A stretch of DNA of 64,000 nucleotides, taken from assembly GCA_964387025.1 (NCBI GenBank), contig CAYLUZ010000001.1, positions 186,001 to 250,000 of the forward strand, read 5' to 3'. Numbering within the stretch: position 1 is the first letter of the stretch; each line of letters starts with the position of its first letter. The stretch is from PNON01 sp964387025. Its GTDB lineage: Bacteria; Chloroflexota; Anaerolineae; Anaerolineales; Anaerolineaceae. The position numbers and the translations under genes are program-made. Below, piece after piece: positions 33,459-42,909 of this stretch. A model generated the notes under the pieces. That model was given only the letters and a program-made list of their open reading frames with translations, was not told where the DNA came from and did no database searches.

Positions 33459-34571
33459 TTAATCATTGATAAAATCATAAACCCAAAGTTTATTCCCTGC
33501 AGGAATAATGAGGTGATCATTGACCAATAAAGGATCAAGCACAAGTAAGGTATTTTGCAGGATATTGGATAGAAAATTATGTCGGGAAAGCAACTCGCCT
33601 GTATCCTGATTGAAAAAGACCAGCGAGGAACTATTCTCCATTCCAAAGGAATAATCCAAATAATGGTCAATACACCCTAAATTCGAGATTTTGGGATTGG
33701 AATACAGCTTTTGGAGGTTTTGATCCAGCCGTATTAATTCATTACCACTTAGGAAATAATCGCCATTCCCTTCTGTAATACAACTGATATTATCAAGCGA
33801 AAGAATGGTTTGCTTTGTTATCTTATTGGTATCTGAATTGTAAAAATTGATCGTGCTTATGCCATCTTTTGTGGTGGCAAAAATAATATTGTCTTCGTTA
33901 ATCGCAGATAACCAGGTGACCGGATGGTTTGTTATATGATCAGAAATTATTTTCTTCTCATTCGGTGAAAATATCCGAATACCGTCATCCATACCAGATA
34001 CAATCCCTTTTGAAGTTTCATCAATTAATATTAAGGTTTTATCTGTTGGGTAAAATCGCCAATTTTCAATTTCATTATCGGTATTCCAGGATATTAATAT
34101 CAAACTATCATAAGCTACAACAAGTTCTCCATTACTCTCTAGCAATCCATTTACAGTTACACTAATCCTATTTTGGGACATTGGCATTCGATAAATTTTA
34201 TCCAATAAACCATTTCTGAGATTTATTTGACAAATATTTCCTTCGTCATCTGGTGCATAAATTTCATCATCAAAAAATATGAATCCACTATTTGTGATTT
34301 TTCCGGGACATCTTATTCTCCATATTATTGTCCAATTTGATTCATTGATCGCTATGATTTCTTTTGTGGTTTGAACGTAAATAGTGTTATTTATGTATTT
34401 GGGGGTAGAAACAATTTCTGCTCCCAGATTAATACGGTTGAGTAGTTGTAGATGATTATTTTGGTCAACTCTGATTTTGTTATGGGTGGTTGAAATGAGT
34501 ACAACAATAAAAACACAAATGCCAAATAGAATTATTATGGCGGTGAATATTAGCAAAACGATTTTCTTCAC
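33459..34571 (-). CDS. PQQ-like beta-propeller membrane protein
   Basis: GTG start with GGGGAAA upstream. One N-terminal membrane anchor (about residues 5-27), then a 340-residue propeller with PQQ/Kelch-type strands: NTIYVQTTKEIIAINESNWT, WRIRCPGKITNSGFIFFDDE, GELVVAYDSLILISW. It is probably an extracytoplasmic binding protein. The gene is AT-rich. The promoter-bearing repeat at 34601-34697 lies 30 bases before the start in the right orientation. Confidence 0.7.
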   Translation of the reverse strand: MKKIVLLIFTAIIILFGICVFIVVLISTTHNKIRVDQNNHLQLLNRINLGAEIVSTPKYINNTIYVQTTKEIIAINESNWTIIWRIRCPGKITNSGFIFFDDEIYAPDDEGNICQINLRNGLLDKIYRMPMSQNRISVTVNGLLESNGELVVAYDSLILISWNTDNEIENWRFYPTDKTLILIDETSKGIVSGMDDGIRIFSPNEKKIISDHITNHPVTWLSAINEDNIIFATTKDGISTINFYNSDTNKITKQTILSLDNISCITEGNGDYFLSGNELIRLDQNLQKLYSNPKISNLGCIDHYLDYSFGMENSSSLVFFNQDTGELLSRHNFLSNILQNTLLVLDPLLVNDHLIIPAGNKLWVYDFIND

Positions 34572-34600
34572 GCTTTCCCCTCTCTTACCTGAATGTTATT

Positions 34601-34697
34601 AACCTCACCTTAAGACCCTTTACCTGACAGGCACCTTCTCCATTTGGAGAAGGTGGGATGAGGGAGCTTGTTAATTATAGTGCTAACATCCGCGGAG
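34601..34697 (-). repeat. Composite palindromic repeat with TATAAT (copy 3)
   Basis: Reverse orientation. CTCCGCGGATGTTAGCAC, TATAATTAA, CCCTCATCCCACCTTCTCC with partner GGAGAAGGTGCC, then a GGTGAGGTTAATA tail. It ends 30 bases before the GTG of the propeller gene at 34571, so the TATAAT could drive that gene. Confidence 0.75.
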
Positions 34698-34748
34698 TAT
34701 GGGGTACAATCCCTGCATGCTTTGGGGCAAGCAGATTATACGAAGGAA

Positions 34749-35996
34749 TTATTCTTGAAATGGTGGGAAATGTTGCCACGTTTTGCCCCCATTGGTTGAT
34801 TTCATCATCCAACAAGGAGTACCATCACATTCCAAAGCAAATAATAGCTGGTCAGTCACAGGTTTAATACTTTCTGCGTCGAGATAATTACTATAAAACG
34901 ACCGTTTCCAATCCTTTCCACCATTGTTAGATACATAACCAGTTCTTGGTTCAAACATTTTATCTTTTGTAAAATAAAAACGATTAAACTTAGACACGAA
35001 ATTTACCCATTCATCGCTATCTTTTTCCCTCGAAAAAGAATAAGTTTGTGAATAACTAGAATCGTTATAGCAAGTAACATAAACTCGTAAAATACCATCG
35101 AAATCTTGATAAAAACTACTTGGTTCACATGTGGCATTATATCTTTTTGAAAATTCCCCCGTAAATGCAAATGCATTATCAGTTTTCCACGACTTCCCAC
35201 CGTCATTTGTATTTGTAAAAATCACTTCTTCTCCGGGGAATGAACATATACCCGAATAGTACCCATTATATTCATCAACAAAGTGGAAATATTTCTTTTG
35301 CAAACGATGTGAGCACGTAGTATTTATTGAGGATTCATATATAGGTTCCCAGTTTTTTCCACCATCTGTAGTATGAAAAAAAAGAATATGTTGTTTATTC
35401 TGTGAATTTGTAACGATGGTCAACAACCACCCGATCCTGCTGTTTAGGAAAAAAAGTTGAACGGGTTCTATATTTTTATAGATAATTAAAAGTGGGAGAG
35501 GCTCACTGTTCTTGAAAGTTAACCCCCCATCATTTGAGTACTTGACATTTACTTCCTCTAAATTATCAGGCGAATCCATTTCCATCATGAGCCAGATATT
35601 CTTAGATCCATCAACATCTATTATCATTTTCGTATAATTGTTGGTTTTTCCATAATCAGGGTCTGCCCGAAAAAGAATCGTCCAGTCTTTAGCTAAGCCA
35701 TTTGATTTATATAAACTGGTTCCGTAGCCAAAAGCAAACCCGACCACAAAACCATTTTCAGCATCAACCATATGAAAATCATTTATGTCGAAAAGGTCGG
35801 TGGAAGGTAATGGTGGATTTTCAGGTGTCAAAATTTGGGTGGGTAAAGATGTAGAGGTAGAGGTAGAAGTAGTTGAAGGCTGTGAGTTATTTACTGATGA
35901 ATAATTTTGAAGAATTTTTTCTTGGAACCGAAATGACATGCTCGAAATAACGGCGAAGAAAACGATCATAAGACAAAACATGGATTTCTTCTTCAT
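34749..35996 (-). CDS. BNR/Ycf48-like repeat protein, secreted or membrane-anchored
   Basis: Start taken at ATG 35996, six bases after GGAG, giving 415 residues; other in-frame ATGs lie 12 and 42 bases upstream. After a signal anchor (MFCLMIVFFAVISS) and a Ser/Thr linker, at least four Asp-box-type repeats occur: DGGKNWEPIYE, DGGKSWKTDNA, NGGKDWKRSF and NGGKTWQHFPP. This is the sialidase/BNR or Ycf48 propeller type, usually a binding or assembly protein. No catalytic sialidase residues are seen. AT-rich. Confidence 0.75.
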   Translation of the reverse strand: MKKKSMFCLMIVFFAVISSMSFRFQEKILQNYSSVNNSQPSTTSTSTSTSLPTQILTPENPPLPSTDLFDINDFHMVDAENGFVVGFAFGYGTSLYKSNGLAKDWTILFRADPDYGKTNNYTKMIIDVDGSKNIWLMMEMDSPDNLEEVNVKYSNDGGLTFKNSEPLPLLIIYKNIEPVQLFFLNSRIGWLLTIVTNSQNKQHILFFHTTDGGKNWEPIYESSINTTCSHRLQKKYFHFVDEYNGYYSGICSFPGEEVIFTNTNDGGKSWKTDNAFAFTGEFSKRYNATCEPSSFYQDFDGILRVYVTCYNDSSYSQTYSFSREKDSDEWVNFVSKFNRFYFTKDKMFEPRTGYVSNNGGKDWKRSFYSNYLDAESIKPVTDQLLFALECDGTPCWMMKSTNGGKTWQHFPPFQE

Positions 35997-36042
35997 AACT
36001 GACTCCATAAATGGACCATTTACTCCTATTCCCACCAATAGT

Positions 36043-36134
36043 ATTAACCAACCCTGAGACCTTCACCCCCAGGGCACCTTCTCCCATATGAGAAGGCAGG
36101 GATGAGGAGATTGCGATCCACAAATTAATTATAG
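36043..36134 (-). repeat. Composite palindromic repeat with TATAAT (copy 4)
   Basis: Reverse orientation. CTATAATTAATTTGTGGATCG, CTCATCCCTGCCTTCTC with a partner GGAGAAGGTGCCC, then a GGTGAAGG/GGTTAATAC tail. It ends about 47 bases before the start of the BNR-repeat gene and points to it. Confidence 0.7.
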
Positions 36135-36141
36135 AGCTTTA

Positions 36142-37209
36142 TTACTTCCACACTCCCGGAATGACCTGGCGGCAATTGGGGCAGGTGCCATCCGGCAGGA
36201 TCTTATTTTCCCTGATTGAATACCCCCTGCGTTTGATCAGAACAGTATTACATGCCGGGCAGTGAGTATCTTCCAGTGATCCCACCCTGCCGGGCAGGTT
36301 GCCGGCATACACAAACTTCAACCCTGCTTCCTGGCCGATATCGGCTGCCTGCTGCAGTTCAGAAGGCCTGGTCGGGGGAGTGTCCTGCATATCATAATCC
36401 GGGTGGAAACCGGTCACGTGCCAGGGGATCCCGGGCGAAACCGACACAATGGCGCGAGCCGCATCCCAAAGCTCTGCCGGGCTGTCGTTGAAACCGGGGA
36501 TGACCAGCGTGACCACCTCGACCCACAACCCCAGGTCGTGTGCAGTTTGAATGCTGTCAAGCACATGTTTGAGCTGCCCGCCCATGCCGCGGTAGTTCTT
36601 TTCCTGCATGGATTTCAGGTCGATCTTGTAACCGTCCATGACCGGGCGCAGGTACTCCAGGCACTCCCGGGTGGCATATCCATTCGAGATCATCACGGTC
36701 TTGAGGCCTTTGCTTTTGGAAAGCGAAAAGATTTCATGCGCCCATTCTGCGGTGATCACCGGTTCATTATAAGAGGACGCCACCACCCCGGCCTGATGGT
36801 TCAGGGCGATATCCACGATCTGTCTGGCGGATATCTTCTGCGCCATGCCGGTGGATGAACTGATGGAAGCATCGCGCAATACCTGCGAGGAGAGCCAGTT
36901 CTGGCAGAACTCGCAGTGGAAGTTGCAGCCCAGCATGCCAAAGGTTAGTGCGCCGCTGCCGGGCAGGAAGTGGTTGAAGGGTTTCTTTTCGATCGGGTCC
37001 ACGTTCAGTCCGGCCACGTATCCGCGCGGCACCTGCAGCTGCCCGTTCCGGTTGAAGCGCACCCGGCAGATTCCCCTTTTACCTTCGTGGATCACACAGC
37101 GGTGCGCACAGGCCAGGCAGTGAAGAGTCTGCCCGTCCATTTTCTCGACAAGTTGGCCGGGAGTAGTCATTTCATCTATTATTTCGATCAATGTGGACAT
37201 CAGATTCAT
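36142..37209 (-). CDS. amrS: AmmeMemoRadiSam system radical SAM enzyme
   Basis: The radical SAM cluster motif CxxxCxxC is at C95, C99 and C102 (CNFHCEFCQNW). Before it is the zinc-like block CLACAHRCVIHEGKRGICRV (C31-C48), and the C-terminus carries CPACNTVLIKRRGY and CPNCRQVIPG. This layout and the 355 residues match the family. Its partners AMMECR1 and Memo are absent from the window. The product is unknown. TATAAT (37222-37227) is 12 bases before the ATG, with GGAG in between. Confidence 0.9.
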   Translation of the reverse strand: MNLMSTLIEIIDEMTTPGQLVEKMDGQTLHCLACAHRCVIHEGKRGICRVRFNRNGQLQVPRGYVAGLNVDPIEKKPFNHFLPGSGALTFGMLGCNFHCEFCQNWLSSQVLRDASISSSTGMAQKISARQIVDIALNHQAGVVASSYNEPVITAEWAHEIFSLSKSKGLKTVMISNGYATRECLEYLRPVMDGYKIDLKSMQEKNYRGMGGQLKHVLDSIQTAHDLGLWVEVVTLVIPGFNDSPAELWDAARAIVSVSPGIPWHVTGFHPDYDMQDTPPTRPSELQQAADIGQEAGLKFVYAGNLPGRVGSLEDTHCPACNTVLIKRRGYSIRENKILPDGTCPNCRQVIPGVWK

Positions 37210-37321
37210 AGCTCCAATACTATTATAACCACCTGCAGTTGTGGTAAACTCATCTTGCCGGGGCGGATGCGGGTTCTGTGAGAACCATTATTCAATTTAT
37301 TTATTCACACAACTAAACATT

Positions 37322-39721
37322 ATGGACGAAAAAACATTATATGTTCTTGAATTTCCCAGGATCCTTGAAAAACTGGCCGGGTTTACGTCGTTCAGTTTAT
37401 CCAATGAACTGGCTTTGCAGGTGAAACCGACCACCGATATTTCAATCGCACAATTGTGGCAGAAACAAACCAGCGAAGGACGTAATCTGCTCAATACCCA
37501 CCCGGATATCAGCATCGGCGGGGCTGCGGATATCCGCCATTATGTCGACCTGGCCAGCCGCGGGGGAGTCCTGGCCGCCAACGAACTGCTCGACGTAAAG
37601 AACACCCTCATCTGTGCCCGAATCTTGATGCGCACCCTGGACCATATCGAAAACGATTATCCGGCGTTGGCGACCATTATTTTCAATCCGCCCGAGCCGT
37701 TCGGCATTGTGGATGCGATCTCGCGCTGCATTTCTGAGCGCGGCGATATCCTGGATAATGCCTCGGACCAGTTGGCAGTCATCCGGCGCGATATGAAATT
37801 GTCCCATGAAAGGCTGCTCTCCCGGCTGGAGCGCTACATCAACGACCCGCACAGTTCCCCCATGCTGCAGGAAGGGTTGATCACCCAGCGTGATGGCCGC
37901 TATGTGCTGCCGCTGCGTTCGGAATTCAAGGGCCAGCTCAAATCGATCGTGCATGACCAGTCCTCATCCGGGGCGACCCTGTTCGTGGAGCCGCTGGCGG
38001 TGGTGGAGCTGAATAACAAGTACAAGGAACTGCAGCTGGCAGAGCGGGATGAAGAACGCCGCATCCTGGCGGGTCTTTCCACACAGGTTGGAGCGCAGGC
38101 CGCCGATATCCGTACCCTGCTGATCATGCTGGCAGAACTTGACCTGGTGTTTGCCCGCGCCAAATATGCGGATGCGCTTTCCGCAGTGGAACCAATCCTT
38201 TTCCCTATCCCGAATAAACCTGCGAATGCCCATCCCGGCAGCCGCATCCGGTTATACAATGCCCGGCACCCGCTCTTGAACCCGGCTTCAGTCGTCCCTA
38301 TCGACCTGGTGTTGGATGAGGATACCTTCATCCTGGTCATCACCGGCCCCAATACAGGCGGCAAGACGGTAACGCTGAAGACCGTAGGCTTGTTTGCCCT
38401 CATGAGCCAGTCTGGCCTGCACATCCCGGCCATTTCCGGTTCAGAGATCAGCGTCTTCAAAGAGATCTTTGCCGACATCGGGGATGAACAATCCATTGAA
38501 CAATCCCTCTCCACGTTTTCGGGGCATATTACCAATATCATTCACATCTTGAAAAAAGCCAGCTCCCACAGCCTGGTGCTGCTGGACGAACTTGGCGCTG
38601 GAACTGATCCGCAGGAAGGTGCTGCCCTGGCGATGGCCATTTTGAAAGACCTGCTGGAAGCCAACATCACCAGCATGGTAGCCACCCACTACCCTGAACT
38701 GAAGACTTTTGCCCACAACACCCCTGCAGTGGTCAATGCCAGTTTGGAATTCAACCTGCAAACCCTGCGCCCCACCTACCACCTGTCGCTGGGATTACCG
38801 GGCAGGTCGAATGCACTGTCCATTGCAGAACGGCTCGGGCTGCCTGCAAAGATCATCGAAGCCGCCCGGGCAACCATCCATCCGGATGAACTGCGCGCAG
38901 AAGATCTGCTGGACGAGATCTATCATCAGCGCGGTGCGGCGCGCGAAGAACGCGCGCACGCCGAATCGCTGCGGGTGAAAGCTGAAGAGATGGAACGCCA
39001 GTTATCACAGCGCCTGAAGAGCATTGAAACCGAACGGCAGGAGATCCTTGCTGCGACCCGCAAGGAAACCGAAAAGGAGATGGCTCTCTTCCAGCGCGAA
39101 GTGGATGACCTGAAGAAAGAGTTGCTGAGAGCCCGCCAGCCGCTGGATGTAGTCAAGGCAGTTCAAGACCAGGTGGACCAGATGGAAGACGAATCCATGC
39201 TGCCAAAAGATCTGCCGGGTCTGCGCCAGAAAAGTGAAGAACGCTTCCACCCGGGCAGCAAGGTGTTTTTGGAATCCCTGAATATGAACGGCACAATTAC
39301 TTCCCTGACCGAAAGCGAGGCTGAAGTTTTGGTCGGGAATTTACGCATCCGCGCCAGGTTATCCGAAATTCGGCGGCCGGATGAACAACCGGAAGCTGAA
39401 CAACCAAAACGAAAAAGCCGCAAAGTGGAGGCGGACACCAGCGCAAAAGCCAAAGAACTGGCACGGCAAAGCCCGGGCATGGAGCTGGATATTCGCGGTC
39501 AGCGGGCGGAAGATGGTCTGGATATGCTGGACCGCTACATCGAAAAGGCATACCTGACCGGGCTGCCTTTTGTCCGCATCATTCATGGCAAAGGCACCGG
39601 CCGGCTGCGACAGGTGATCCGCGAAGCGTTGAAGGAAAACCAGCACGTAAAGAATTTTGAAAGCGGGATGGAGAATGAGGGCGGCGACGGGGTGACCGTT
39701 GCCCGCCTGCGGTCAGACTAA
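37322..39721 (+). CDS. mutS2: Endonuclease MutS2
   Basis: Start at MDEKTLYVLEFPRILEKLAG (37322); upstream codons are not conserved. The 799-residue protein has the MutS-core ATPase with Walker A GPNTGGKT, the DELGAGTDP block and a coiled-coil region, and ends in an Smr nuclease domain: MELDIRGQRAEDGLDMLDRY and IIHGKGTGRLRQVI (LDxRG and HGxG). MutS2 suppresses homologous recombination and, in Bacillus, acts in ribosome rescue. The stop codon overlaps the stop of convergent recN by four bases. Confidence 0.95.
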   Translation: MDEKTLYVLEFPRILEKLAGFTSFSLSNELALQVKPTTDISIAQLWQKQTSEGRNLLNTHPDISIGGAADIRHYVDLASRGGVLAANELLDVKNTLICARILMRTLDHIENDYPALATIIFNPPEPFGIVDAISRCISERGDILDNASDQLAVIRRDMKLSHERLLSRLERYINDPHSSPMLQEGLITQRDGRYVLPLRSEFKGQLKSIVHDQSSSGATLFVEPLAVVELNNKYKELQLAERDEERRILAGLSTQVGAQAADIRTLLIMLAELDLVFARAKYADALSAVEPILFPIPNKPANAHPGSRIRLYNARHPLLNPASVVPIDLVLDEDTFILVITGPNTGGKTVTLKTVGLFALMSQSGLHIPAISGSEISVFKEIFADIGDEQSIEQSLSTFSGHITNIIHILKKASSHSLVLLDELGAGTDPQEGAALAMAILKDLLEANITSMVATHYPELKTFAHNTPAVVNASLEFNLQTLRPTYHLSLGLPGRSNALSIAERLGLPAKIIEAARATIHPDELRAEDLLDEIYHQRGAAREERAHAESLRVKAEEMERQLSQRLKSIETERQEILAATRKETEKEMALFQREVDDLKKELLRARQPLDVVKAVQDQVDQMEDESMLPKDLPGLRQKSEERFHPGSKVFLESLNMNGTITSLTESEAEVLVGNLRIRARLSEIRRPDEQPEAEQPKRKSRKVEADTSAKAKELARQSPGMELDIRGQRAEDGLDMLDRYIEKAYLTGLPFVRIIHGKGTGRLRQVIREALKENQHVKNFESGMENEGGDGVTVARLRSD

Positions 39722-41433
39722 TTCGCTGCCAATGAGGCAGCCTGCTGCAACAGTTCTTGTGCGGACCGCATGGTGTTTTCCGTAGAATTGCCAAGCATCT
39801 GGGCTAATTCCGATACACGCTGATCACCGCCCAGTAAGTTGACCCGGGTCATGGTGCGGCCATCCGCCACTTCTTTTGCGACGTGGAAATGCTGCCCGCC
39901 GTAGGCTGCCAGTTGCGGAAGATGCGTCACGCAGAACACCTGGTGCGCGCGGGCAAGCTGCCAGAGCTTTTGCCCAACGATACTGCCCACCCGGCCGCCA
40001 ATCCCCTGGTCGATCTCATCAAAGATCAAAGACGGGATCCGGTCTTCATGCGCCAGCACGTTCTTTAAAGCCAGCATCAGGCGGGAAGTCTCACCTCCGG
40101 AGGCGATCTTCACCAGCGGCTTGAGCCCTTCACCCGGATTGGGCGCGATCAGGAATTCCACTTTGTCCATCCCGTTGAGATCCAACCCGGCTTGTCCGGA
40201 TGACTTATCTTCTGATACCGGAAGTGTGTCAAAGGCTACCTGGAATCGGGCACCTTCCATTTTGAGTTCATCCAGTTCGGATTCGATAGCCTGCGATAGC
40301 TTTTCCGCGGCAACTTTGCGGATGCCGGATAAAACCTGCGCAAAACTGGAAAGGTCTTCCAGCAGTTTCTTCTCAAAATTTTCCAGTTCAGTGATGCGCT
40401 CACCGGAGTAGTTTATTTTCTCCAGCTTCGCTTTGGTTGCTTCGCGGAATTCCAATATACTCTCCATGGAGCCGCCGTATTTGCGTTTGAGGTTGTTGAG
40501 CAATCCAATGCGTTCTTCGATCTCAACCAGCCGACGCGGATTAAATTCTATCTGTTCCGCATAATTCCTGATCTCGCGGTTGAGGTCTTCGGCCTGTTCG
40601 AGCAGATTCCCGCCTGTGTCTGCAAAATCCTTATGAGACGGGTCAAAGCGTTCCAACTGCTGCAGTTGATGGGCAAGCTGCCCAAGCAGGTCCGTGATGG
40701 AAGGCATATCGGGGCTTGGTTCATCAAGCAGGGTGAGTGCCTGTTGGGCAGATAATGCCAGGTTTTCAGCGTTAGAAAGCCGGGTGCGTTCCTGCTCCAA
40801 TAGAAGGTCTTCGCCAATTTCAACCTGTGCCGCGGCGATCTCCTGTTCCTGGAAGCTGAGCAGTTCGATCCGGCTGGAGGCTTCCTGCTCGATGATGCGC
40901 AGTTCCTTCAGTTCGCGGCGGTTATCCAGGAACTGGTGGTACAGCTTCTGGTAGCTCTTCAGGTCATCTTCATCTTTTGCATACCTGTCCAGCAAACCAA
41001 TATGCTGCCTATTATTCATTAAGGACAGGTGTTCGGACTGGCCGTGGATATCCACTAGAAAATCGCCCACTTCACGCAGGACGTTCAAGTTCACGCCGTG
41101 CCCGTTGATCCTGGCACTGCTGCGGCCTTCCAAACGGACTTCCCGCTCGATGGTCACAAAATTCTCGTTATCCAACAGGTCTTCACGTGCCAGGATGGTG
41201 GTTAATTCGACCGGGCAATCGTGCAATTGAAAGACAGCTTCAACCCGAGCCTTGGATGCTCCCGCGCGGATGGATGTGGCATCGAATTGCCCGCCCAACA
41301 GGGCTACGAGTGCATCCAGTATGATCGATTTCCCTGCGCCGGTTTCACCGGTCAGGATGATCAAATCGGCCTTGAACTCCAGTTGGAGGCTGTCGATGAT
41401 TGCAAAATTCTCTATCCGTAATTCGCTAAGCAT
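39718..41433 (-). CDS. recN: DNA repair protein RecN
   Basis: The N-terminal head has Walker A TGETGAGKS (residues 28-36), a central coiled coil follows, and the C-terminal head has the Walker B/signature block SGGETSRLMLALKN and the DEIDQGIGG motif. At 571 residues it is a typical SMC-like RecN, acting in double-strand break repair. It is the last gene of the nadK, zinc-membrane-protein, recN operon. No strong ribosome site is seen at its ATG, which may rely on the 12-base-distant upstream gene. Confidence 0.95.
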   Translation of the reverse strand: MLSELRIENFAIIDSLQLEFKADLIILTGETGAGKSIILDALVALLGGQFDATSIRAGASKARVEAVFQLHDCPVELTTILAREDLLDNENFVTIEREVRLEGRSSARINGHGVNLNVLREVGDFLVDIHGQSEHLSLMNNRQHIGLLDRYAKDEDDLKSYQKLYHQFLDNRRELKELRIIEQEASSRIELLSFQEQEIAAAQVEIGEDLLLEQERTRLSNAENLALSAQQALTLLDEPSPDMPSITDLLGQLAHQLQQLERFDPSHKDFADTGGNLLEQAEDLNREIRNYAEQIEFNPRRLVEIEERIGLLNNLKRKYGGSMESILEFREATKAKLEKINYSGERITELENFEKKLLEDLSSFAQVLSGIRKVAAEKLSQAIESELDELKMEGARFQVAFDTLPVSEDKSSGQAGLDLNGMDKVEFLIAPNPGEGLKPLVKIASGGETSRLMLALKNVLAHEDRIPSLIFDEIDQGIGGRVGSIVGQKLWQLARAHQVFCVTHLPQLAAYGGQHFHVAKEVADGRTMTRVNLLGGDQRVSELAQMLGNSTENTMRSAQELLQQAASLAAN

Positions 41434-41445
41434 AATCTATCATCT

Positions 41446-41997
41446 TTATAATTTCAGTCGTGAACCTGTTAGCCGGTAATACATGCTGGATGTCACCAGG
41501 ATGGTGTAGATCACCTTGAAAATGAGAGAAAGTCCGGCGCCTCCCAGGAAGGATACTGGATCAGGTGAGGAAAAGCCTATGATCAATGTCAGGACCGGCA
41601 GGACCAACCCGGGCAGGCTGCCTAACGCGGTGGCGATGGCGGCTGTCAGGTATAAACCGGGCGAGCGCCGTTTGCGGATCACATAGCGAACGGCTTCAGC
41701 GATCACGATACCGACAAGGGGCGCCAGCAGCAGGATAAAAAATCCCAGGAACCCTGTGATCAGGCTGCCAATGTAGCTGAGCACCACCGCAGTGATGAAT
41801 GCCAGCACGTAATCGATCGATGTAGCGGTGTTATAGATCTTTTGCATACCGCGCACGCATTCCTTGCAGCGGTATCCGGTCGGTGTCAGGACTGCACAGT
41901 CAGGACAAATCGGCTTCTCGCAGCGGTTGCAGCGTAAACTAGTTTCACGCTGCGGATGATTGGCGCAGAATAGGACAGGCGGGGTGTATTCGCTCAT
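41446..41997 (-). CDS. B-box-type zinc-binding membrane protein
   Basis: The first 50 residues carry a zinc-binding B-box-like pattern: FCANHPQRETSLRCNRCEKP, then ICPDCAV and YRCKECV. Three or four transmembrane helices follow, in the style of rhomboid-associated B-box proteins. The function is unknown. It overlaps nadK by ATGA and is followed by recN after 12 bases, so it is part of that operon, though its link to DNA repair is unclear. Confidence 0.75.
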   Translation of the reverse strand: MSEYTPPVLFCANHPQRETSLRCNRCEKPICPDCAVLTPTGYRCKECVRGMQKIYNTATSIDYVLAFITAVVLSYIGSLITGFLGFFILLLAPLVGIVIAEAVRYVIRKRRSPGLYLTAAIATALGSLPGLVLPVLTLIIGFSSPDPVSFLGGAGLSLIFKVIYTILVTSSMYYRLTGSRLKL

Positions 41998-42869
41998 CTG
42001 GTTAATCCGGTGGCGGGGTTTTGTTCCATGTGGCTCATCAAACTCCTGTAAAAATATCCCCCGCCCAAGAAGCGGATAAATCGAAGGGAATGATCACCGG
42101 CGTAAACATCCACCCGGTCATTATCTGTCACCAGGACCGGATTCTGCCCGTCCACGCTCAACACTGCCTGGTGGTCGCTGTGCGCAGTCATACTAACCCG
42201 GGTTCCTTCGGCTAAAATGATCGCCCGGTTGACAGATAGATGCGGTGCGACCGGAACAAGCAGGATATTTCTTAATTCGGGGGGTAATATCGGTCCGCCA
42301 GCCGCGAGTGCATAAGCAGTGGAACCGGTAGGTGTGGCAGCGATCAATCCATCGGCTACATAGGTGGTTAAGAACTCGCCATTGACTGATGCGGTGATGT
42401 GCAGGGGTTTGACCAGTTGACCCCGGCAAACGACCACCTCATTTAGCACTTCCCATTCATTGATCTTTTCTTTTCCACGCCAGAGCTCCGAACACAGCAT
42501 CATCCTGGATTCATAGTGGTAATCACCCTTTATCAACCGCGGTATATAATCCTTCCAGTTTTGGCGCTGCAGTTCGATGAGAAAACCAAACCGGCCGTAG
42601 TTGATGCCGAGGATGGGTGTATCAGACCCGGCGCACAGATGACCGGCGCGCAATATCGCTCCATCGCCACCCAGGACGATTGCCAGGTCAAATTCTCCGG
42701 CAGCAATCCTTTTATGGATCAAGTGATCGTTTAGCTGGCTCGATGTGGTTTTCAAACCATTTTCGAGCAGGGCGGTTTTGACCATATCCAGATCCTGCAC
42801 TGCATCCGGCATACCAGGATGCGCCAGGATTATTACATTTTGTGGAACAGGCATCTGTTGAGCCATCAT
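41994..42869 (-). CDS. nadK: NAD(+) kinase
   Basis: The family motifs are present: GGDG at residues 67-70 (VLGGDGAILRAG), the NE pair in VLNEVVVCRG and the TPTGSTAYALAAGGP block. The enzyme phosphorylates NAD to NADP using ATP or polyphosphate. At 291 residues it is full length. TATAAT lies six bases before the ATG and no ribosome site fits, so it is probably leaderless. It is the first gene of an operon with the B-box membrane protein and recN. Confidence 0.95.
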   Translation of the reverse strand: MMAQQMPVPQNVIILAHPGMPDAVQDLDMVKTALLENGLKTTSSQLNDHLIHKRIAAGEFDLAIVLGGDGAILRAGHLCAGSDTPILGINYGRFGFLIELQRQNWKDYIPRLIKGDYHYESRMMLCSELWRGKEKINEWEVLNEVVVCRGQLVKPLHITASVNGEFLTTYVADGLIAATPTGSTAYALAAGGPILPPELRNILLVPVAPHLSVNRAIILAEGTRVSMTAHSDHQAVLSVDGQNPVLVTDNDRVDVYAGDHSLRFIRFLGGGYFYRSLMSHMEQNPATGLTR

Positions 42870-42875
42870 TCAATT

Positions 42876-42881
42876 ATTATA
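42876..42881 (-). promoter_or_regulatory. TATAAT -10 box, likely leaderless nadK promoter
   Basis: TATAAT on the minus strand, six bases before ATG 42869 (nine before the adjacent ATG). It sits in the 40-base gap after the Cas4-like operon, so nadK probably has its own promoter. Confidence 0.5.
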
Positions 42882-42909
42882 GTCTGGTTCAAGGGAATTG
42901 TGGATTGGT

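Noticed and set aside
37900..38541. Minus-strand open frame of 213 codons inside mutS2
   Set aside because: It opposes conserved MutS2 ATPase sequence and is Ser/Arg rich without a domain.
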